This document shows positions 59,638 to 64,000 of a stretch of 64,000 nucleotides of DNA, one piece after another. The notes under the pieces were generated by a model, which had not been told where the DNA came from, did not search any database, and worked only from the letters and a program-made list of their open reading frames with translations. Both the position numbers and the translations under genes were made by a program. This DNA is from an uncultured Acetatifactor sp. (lineage in GTDB: Bacteria > Bacillota > Clostridia > Lachnospirales > Lachnospiraceae). Each line of letters begins with the position of its first letter. The first letter of the stretch is position 1. The stretch is from contig CANQWM010000006.1 of NCBI GenBank assembly GCA_947627535.1, forward strand, positions 1 to 64,000, read 5' to 3'.

Positions 59638-61398
59638 TCACTCAAACTCATCTGTCTCCCAAATCTTCTTTTCGCTTAAATTACCCTGCTCATCATGGGA
59701 AAGCAGCCAGAACTCTATTACATCTGAAACCATCCTGTCGCCTTTCATGATCAGCATGTCGCCATTCTCCCGTATCATAAAAAACCCCACTCTATCATCG
59801 GCATAGACCATCTCTCTTTCGCCGCTTTTGAGATCCATGCGAAATATCCCCTGATTTATATCTCTATAATATATTTCACCAGAGTATACACTCCAATAAT
59901 AATCATCAAATAAATGTTCAAAGACCTGTTTGGAGTCCATATCATATATCAGAATCTTGCTGCGTTTCTGATTCTGCGTAATCAAGAAATTTTCCCATTG
60001 CTCTAATGTGCCAGGATCCCAATCTTTCTCCTCCATACGGAACCACTCCCAGAGGTGTTCCTCAGTTCTTTTATAAATCCCGTTTTCTCTTCTGTAAACA
60101 AAATCTCCTATGACCAACAGATCTTTCCAGCACACATAATCTATCGGACCAACGGCACATGTACTCCACGATTGATGGTCCCCTAATTCCGGAATATACG
60201 GAACTTCTATGTCAGCCATTTTCGCATAGTTATACTCCGGTTCTCCGCCGTGTCCCCTTTCCAACAGGAAAAATTCGCCCATAGCATACAGCATGATTCT
60301 GCCGTCATCTAAAAGATACATCTCCGGCAGATAATTCAAGCCATTTATCTGACAGCCCGGAAACACTCTGACTTCAACATAGCTATCCTGCAACAGCTCT
60401 TCTCTTAATATTTCATCGTCCTTCAGGCCATACAGCTCGGCTCTGCTTTTCTCTTCTATCCGATAGTCCGGAGATATAATTTCGATTTGTTCCACCCGAA
60501 AATCGTCCATTGCCCGTCCCACATATTCCGAATTGGGCCGTCTCATATTATCATAGCTTATGAATGCATCCTCTCCTATCGTCACTTCTTTTCCCACCAT
60601 CAATTCCGCTTCCTCCAGGGGCAGATAAATATCCCCGGCAGAATCGTTTGCGGGATAAAACTTTGTGGGCAGAAACTCCGTGATTACGTACGTCCCCATA
60701 AGCTCCTGCAATACTTTACTTTTTTCTTCTTCCGACAAAGAATGCTCTTCCTTCTGCTCCGGTTCCTGTTCAAGACGCTCCAGATAAAAATACTCGCCGT
60801 TTAGATCAGAAAACATTAACATACCGTCAGGCATCACATAATATGTCTGAGTCCCCCATGGCGCGGCTACAGACACCTCTATTTTCCCCTGAATCCTGTC
60901 AAGGTATGGAGCTATGTTGCTTCTGCCGATCGTATCTATGTCGTCTGCCTTCGACTGTTCCCACCGATATTCCGGATTTTCAATCCTGATATCCTCGATT
61001 TCGTAGTTACATGGAAACGCTTTTCTCCCATCTCTTTCCCCCAACCAGCGAAAGGAATCAAAAGAAACAAAAGCATCTTCCCTGATCTCTACTATACGCC
61101 CTATCATCATATCGGCTTCCTGCTCCGGAAGCCGATCATACCTATTCCCCATCAGCCAATGATCCGACGGTAAAAATTCCGCGATTTTATAAGATCCATA
61201 ATAAGACTCTGATTCGCTTTGGTCTGTCTGCTCCGCCGATGCAGCCGATATACCGGTATCTGTCTTTTCTGTAAAAGCCTTTTGTTTCTCTTCCAAACGG
61301 CTCCCACAGCCCGTCACGAGAAGGCACATTCCCCACAGCCACAGCAAAATTTTACGCCGCCCTCCGCCGTTCCCGCTAATCCTGGCTTTCCTCATCAT
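59638..61398 (-). CDS. Lipoprotein with duplicated domain
   Basis: A 586-aa lipoprotein: lipobox LLVTGC with Cys about 31. Two related segments follow: YKIAEFLPSDHWLMGN with MMIGRIVEIREDAFVSFDSF, and YVITEFLPTKFYPAND with LMVGKEVTIGEDAFISYDNM, each closing with YVMPDGMLMF- or YLLDDGRIML-like and (F/Y)FLLER strands. The C-terminal 200 residues (SKILIYDMDSKQVFEHLFDD; FRMDLKSGEREMVYADD) look like a beta-propeller of the DUF5050 sort. The function is unknown; extracellular. Its start overlaps the lectin lipoprotein gene. Confidence 0.82.
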   Translation of the reverse strand: MMRKARISGNGGGRRKILLWLWGMCLLVTGCGSRLEEKQKAFTEKTDTGISAASAEQTDQSESESYYGSYKIAEFLPSDHWLMGNRYDRLPEQEADMMIGRIVEIREDAFVSFDSFRWLGERDGRKAFPCNYEIEDIRIENPEYRWEQSKADDIDTIGRSNIAPYLDRIQGKIEVSVAAPWGTQTYYVMPDGMLMFSDLNGEYFYLERLEQEPEQKEEHSLSEEEKSKVLQELMGTYVITEFLPTKFYPANDSAGDIYLPLEEAELMVGKEVTIGEDAFISYDNMRRPNSEYVGRAMDDFRVEQIEIISPDYRIEEKSRAELYGLKDDEILREELLQDSYVEVRVFPGCQINGLNYLPEMYLLDDGRIMLYAMGEFFLLERGHGGEPEYNYAKMADIEVPYIPELGDHQSWSTCAVGPIDYVCWKDLLVIGDFVYRRENGIYKRTEEHLWEWFRMEEKDWDPGTLEQWENFLITQNQKRSKILIYDMDSKQVFEHLFDDYYWSVYSGEIYYRDINQGIFRMDLKSGEREMVYADDRVGFFMIRENGDMLIMKGDRMVSDVIEFWLLSHDEQGNLSEKKIWETDEFE

Positions 61399-62563
61399 AT
61401 TCACAGATATACCCCATCCTTCCGGCATAAGACGGATCCGCTGCCTGCAGATCGTCCGGCATGTCCTTCCAGTAAAAACTGTCCGCCCCGCCGTCGTAAA
61501 CCATACAGACGCAGTTTTCCCTCGTTTCGTCCCCTTCCTTTGTCAGCCCCGTATAACTGGGTTCCTCCTCCTGCCAGAAGTCGTAATACACATTAAAATA
61601 CCGCGGATAGACCTCAGTATATTCCTCCCCGCCGTCTTTTGGCTGCTTCCAGCAATACCCCAAATATCCTCTCTCCGTGTCCCTCGGATTTTCCATTCCG
61701 ATCCAGAAACAAAGATCCGTCTTATCTTCCTCCCTGATCTGCCGCGAGATCTGCAGGAATTCTTCCGTTGAAGTGATGACCGCAAGATATCCGCCCTTCT
61801 GCGCGCATTGCCGCCACGCCTCTTCCCACGTTGCGTCCGAGCGGACCAGTTCATAACGATGACCTGCGGACGAGGTTTCCCCGGTCAACAGCAGGCTTCT
61901 TGCGTCTTCATAAACATAATACCGGCTGGGATTGACAGCCCGGTCACTGTCGAAGCAGGATGCCAGCGCGGCTTCATATTCCTCCTGCGTCACGCTCTCC
62001 CCGTTCCAGTCATATATCTCTTCCGCGTTTCCATCCTTGTCGAATACAACTCCGCCATCCTCCCACTTCTCCCTATGCGTTCCCTGGGCGATGCACTCCC
62101 ATTTCCCATCGACAATGGATACAATAATATCCCAGTAATCCCCCATGTTTCCGTCCGCATTATTGACCAGGTTTTCTCTTTCCATGTACTGAAAATTGAG
62201 ACGGCTCGTGTAAAATTCATCCGTCCCCTTCCCCTCATGATACGTTACAAGAGCACAGCCGCCCGCTTCTATGCCGGTATCCACCACAAGCTCCGGTATC
62301 TCGTCGTCATCCACATAAATAAAGCTGTAGGTCGCCTCGGACGATTTCGTCCCTTCCAGATACGACAGATATTCCGCACGCCAGGCGCCTTCCGGCCAAT
62401 CCGCTTTCGCGTCCTCCTTTTCTTCCGGCCGCGTTTTGCCGTCCGCGGCCTGTGCGCCTGAACCGCCCTTTTCCGGCGCATCCGGGACAGCCAAGTCCCG
62501 CCCGCAGCCTGCTGCCAGCAGACAAAATCCCGCCAAAAGACAGCATAACCTTCTCTTTTTCAA
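61376..62563 (-). CDS. Lipoprotein with C-type-lectin-like domain
   Basis: A 395-aa lipoprotein: TTG start after AAAGGAG, lipobox CLLAAGC with Cys at residue 20. A middle domain has FIYVDDDEIPELVVDTGIEA, often seen in clostridial lipoproteins. The C-terminal about 130 residues fit a C-type lectin-like fold: HRYELVRSDATWEEAWRQCA, KGGYLAVITSTEEF, CFWIGMENP, ENCVCMVYDGG, FYWKDMP and GYICEYDE. The fold does not guarantee sugar binding. First gene of the surface operon with the second lipoprotein and LRR proteins. Confidence 0.85.
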   Translation of the reverse strand: MKKRRLCCLLAGFCLLAAGCGRDLAVPDAPEKGGSGAQAADGKTRPEEKEDAKADWPEGAWRAEYLSYLEGTKSSEATYSFIYVDDDEIPELVVDTGIEAGGCALVTYHEGKGTDEFYTSRLNFQYMERENLVNNADGNMGDYWDIIVSIVDGKWECIAQGTHREKWEDGGVVFDKDGNAEEIYDWNGESVTQEEYEAALASCFDSDRAVNPSRYYVYEDARSLLLTGETSSAGHRYELVRSDATWEEAWRQCAQKGGYLAVITSTEEFLQISRQIREEDKTDLCFWIGMENPRDTERGYLGYCWKQPKDGGEEYTEVYPRYFNVYYDFWQEEEPSYTGLTKEGDETRENCVCMVYDGGADSFYWKDMPDDLQAADPSYAGRMGYICEYDEESQD

Positions 62564-62644
62564 AATAACCGACTCCTTTCTCCCCACGAAATGAAACACT
62601 TGCTGTCTTTATAACATGTCCCTGCATCATTTTGGCAAACTAAA

Positions 62645-62682
62645 TAAAAAGCGGCTGCATTTTGACTGCAGCCGCTTTCTCA
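62645..62682 (-). terminator. Terminator of the FliD-like gene
   Basis: A perfect stem AAAGCGGCTGCA / TGCAGCCGCTTT with a seven-base loop, followed on the minus strand by TTTTTATTT. It can also act on the plus strand. Confidence 0.85.
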
Positions 62683-62771
62683 TTTCCGTCATATCTTATT
62701 TTTCTTTTCCTTATTTTTTCTTCCTTATTTTCCTCTTCCTTTTGCAAACATTTTTCTCTTCCTGTTGCAAA

Positions 62772-62831
62772 CATCCCGTTATTCCGTAACCATCCTGCCA
62801 TTATACGGTAACCATCCCGTTATACGGTATC
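62772..62831. repeat. Short tandem repeats at the 3' end of the FliD-like gene
   Basis: Three imperfect units beginning CATCCCGTTATTCCGTAAC, CATCCTGCCATTATACGGTA and CATCCCGTTATACGGTATC; the last overlaps the stop codon. A neighbouring TTGCAAACAT is also present twice. Confidence 0.6.
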
Positions 62832-64000
62832 GTTATAGCGGGAGTTTTCCTGGGTATAATACGCTCCTCCGGCGGTATAACCGCTGGCGGCGCCAGCCTG
62901 TGTCGTCATATAGTAATTGACAAGAGAAACATTCGTCTGAATGGAAGAACCATACTCTTCCATAAATTTCTGAAACTGAGACATATCCGATTTGCGGAAC
63001 ACGTCTCCGTCTACCTTCAGACGACCCTTTTTGTCCACACTGATTCCGAACTGCTCCAGCATATCCTGATTCTGGGACGTCTTCTCCATGATCCGGGACA
63101 GATTCGCCGTTACACCGGAATTGAGACTGGACAGGGTGCTGTCCAGCATACTGTTATAATTGCCCGCAAAGCTCTTTACCGCGGCCAGGATCTTTTCCAC
63201 ATCGTACCGCTCTGTGCCGTCCTGATCCGTTATCCTTTCAAACAGCGAGCCGGACGTAAGGGATTTAATATCTGCCTTCAGAGCAGCCGCCCCGGTATAG
63301 GTGGTGTTATCCTCTTCCTCCTTCGCGTCGGCCTGTACGCTGTCTGTCTGACCGGCGGAGGCGCTTGCGAAGCCAAGGCGGGACATCACAGTGGAGCCGT
63401 AGCTGATCACATTTTCCCCGGAGAAAAGCTCCTGCACCTTGGTAAGATCAGCCGTCTTTAACTGACCCTCGTTTAACTGCAGCGTTCCGTCACGATTGAT
63501 GGTGATGCCAATCTGAGCAAGTTTGTCGGAATATGTCTGGGAGCTTCTCATCATGCCCGCCACATGCGCCGTCTTGCTGGAAAGGGTGGAATCCTTTGCC
63601 GCCTTCACTACCTCGTTATACATGGAAACAAAATTCTTTACCGCGGAAACCGTCTTGTCTCCCGCGCTCTTTCCGTCCTCCAGGACCTTGTACGTGTCCT
63701 CATTCTGCAGCACGGCAACGGAATTGGTCAGACCAGAAAGCCCTGACGTCAGCTTGGAATTTGCCTCCTGGGCTTCCTTTGAAACCGTCGGGTGCTTCTT
63801 TGCCTCCAAAATCTGATCCAGAACGTCGCTCGTTTCAGTTTTCCTTCCTGACGCTGCCGCTGTAGAGCTGTCCACGCTTCCATAGTAAGCCTTCATCAGC
63901 TTGCCGTAGCTTCCGTTCTTGATGGAAGCATAGTCGGAAAGCAAGTTCAGATCACCCAGATTGCCGCCGGAAAGCCCCTGAAATAAATAAGAATAATCCT
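62820..64000 (-). CDS. FliD-like protein with duplicated domain, 5' end outside the window
   Basis: At least 393 residues; the frame stays open to the window end (DYSYLFQGLSGG upstream of LLSDYASIKNGSYGKLMKAY). Two segments match each other and the FliD C-terminal pattern: AVKNFVSMYNEVVKAA with LAQIGITINRDGTLQLNEGQ, and AVKSFAGNYNSMLDST with LEQFGISVDKKGRLKVDGDV. FliD caps flagellar filaments, but proteins of this type also occur in non-motile Lachnospiraceae, and no flagellar gene is visible here. The C terminus NSRYNDTV adjoins short tandem repeats. Confidence 0.7.
   Translation of the reverse strand, partial: DYSYLFQGLSGGNLGDLNLLSDYASIKNGSYGKLMKAYYGSVDSSTAAASGRKTETSDVLDQILEAKKHPTVSKEAQEANSKLTSGLSGLTNSVAVLQNEDTYKVLEDGKSAGDKTVSAVKNFVSMYNEVVKAAKDSTLSSKTAHVAGMMRSSQTYSDKLAQIGITINRDGTLQLNEGQLKTADLTKVQELFSGENVISYGSTVMSRLGFASASAGQTDSVQADAKEEEDNTTYTGAAALKADIKSLTSGSLFERITDQDGTERYDVEKILAAVKSFAGNYNSMLDSTLSSLNSGVTANLSRIMEKTSQNQDMLEQFGISVDKKGRLKVDGDVFRKSDMSQFQKFMEEYGSSIQTNVSLVNYYMTTQAGAASGYTAGGAYYTQENSRYNDTV

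Noticed and set aside
1..64000. CRISPR array, tRNA or rRNA genes
   Set aside because: No regularly spaced short repeats with unique spacers and no tRNA-like or rRNA-like sequence were recognised; the interspersed repeats are single, scattered copies.

Overview
The window looks like the chromosome of a spore-forming, low-GC Gram-positive of class Clostridia, most likely a gut Lachnospiraceae. The reasons are a PolC-type replicative polymerase, the sporulation factors SigK and SigG, SpoIIP, the germination protease GPR, a YlmC/YmxH protein, GGAGG-type ribosome binding sites, an AgrC/AgrA-like GHKL/LytTR pair, BspA-type leucine-rich repeats and several plant-glycan glycosidases. No rRNA, tRNA or CRISPR array was seen.

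Positions 1-33,950 are mostly core genome. On the minus strand lie ispG-polC, comM(yifB)-dprA, a degenerate HD-GYP protein, sigK, lepA-hemW and gpr-spoIIP, with rpsT on the plus strand. Then come three membrane/zinc-ribbon proteins, gap / pgk-tpiA, a PHP phosphatase, mnmA, a heptad-repeat coiled-coil protein, a lone GH43-like protein, iscS-iscU, a SpoVB-like flippase, ylmC-nrdR and sigG.

Positions 34,000-47,200 form an export and signalling island. An AT-rich heterodimeric ABC exporter has a leader with its own promoter, a 14-codon reading frame and an intrinsic terminator, which resembles a ribosome-mediated attenuator. A divergent XRE regulator with LAPFL repeats follows. A second heterodimeric ABC exporter sits downstream of an ABC-class ATPase (COG3044 type), a LytTR response regulator and a GHKL kinase without membrane segments. 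The promoter of that exporter carries a 21-bp-spaced direct repeat placed like a LytTR site.

Positions 47,300-53,250 are a carbohydrate operon: AraC regulator, GH27, GH78-like and GH43 enzymes, none with a signal peptide and no transporter. Positions 53,300-57,300 are a patchwork of gene remnants (LRR tail, recombinase tail, unknown tail), a probable type I toxin-antitoxin locus with a 32-aa hydrophobic peptide and a convergent small RNA, a 38-aa small ORF, and a TetR-controlled pair of alpha/beta hydrolases. Positions 57,300-62,560 encode a surface cluster: C-type-lectin lipoprotein, internally duplicated lipoprotein, two LRR proteins and a small membrane protein. A FliD-like protein runs off the right end.

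Six copies of a structured intergenic repeat (about 160 bp when complete) are scattered through the window. Ends and stems are inverted repeats whose arms differ between copies but remain complementary within a copy. This family and the small-RNA/leader architectures are the most interesting signals here.
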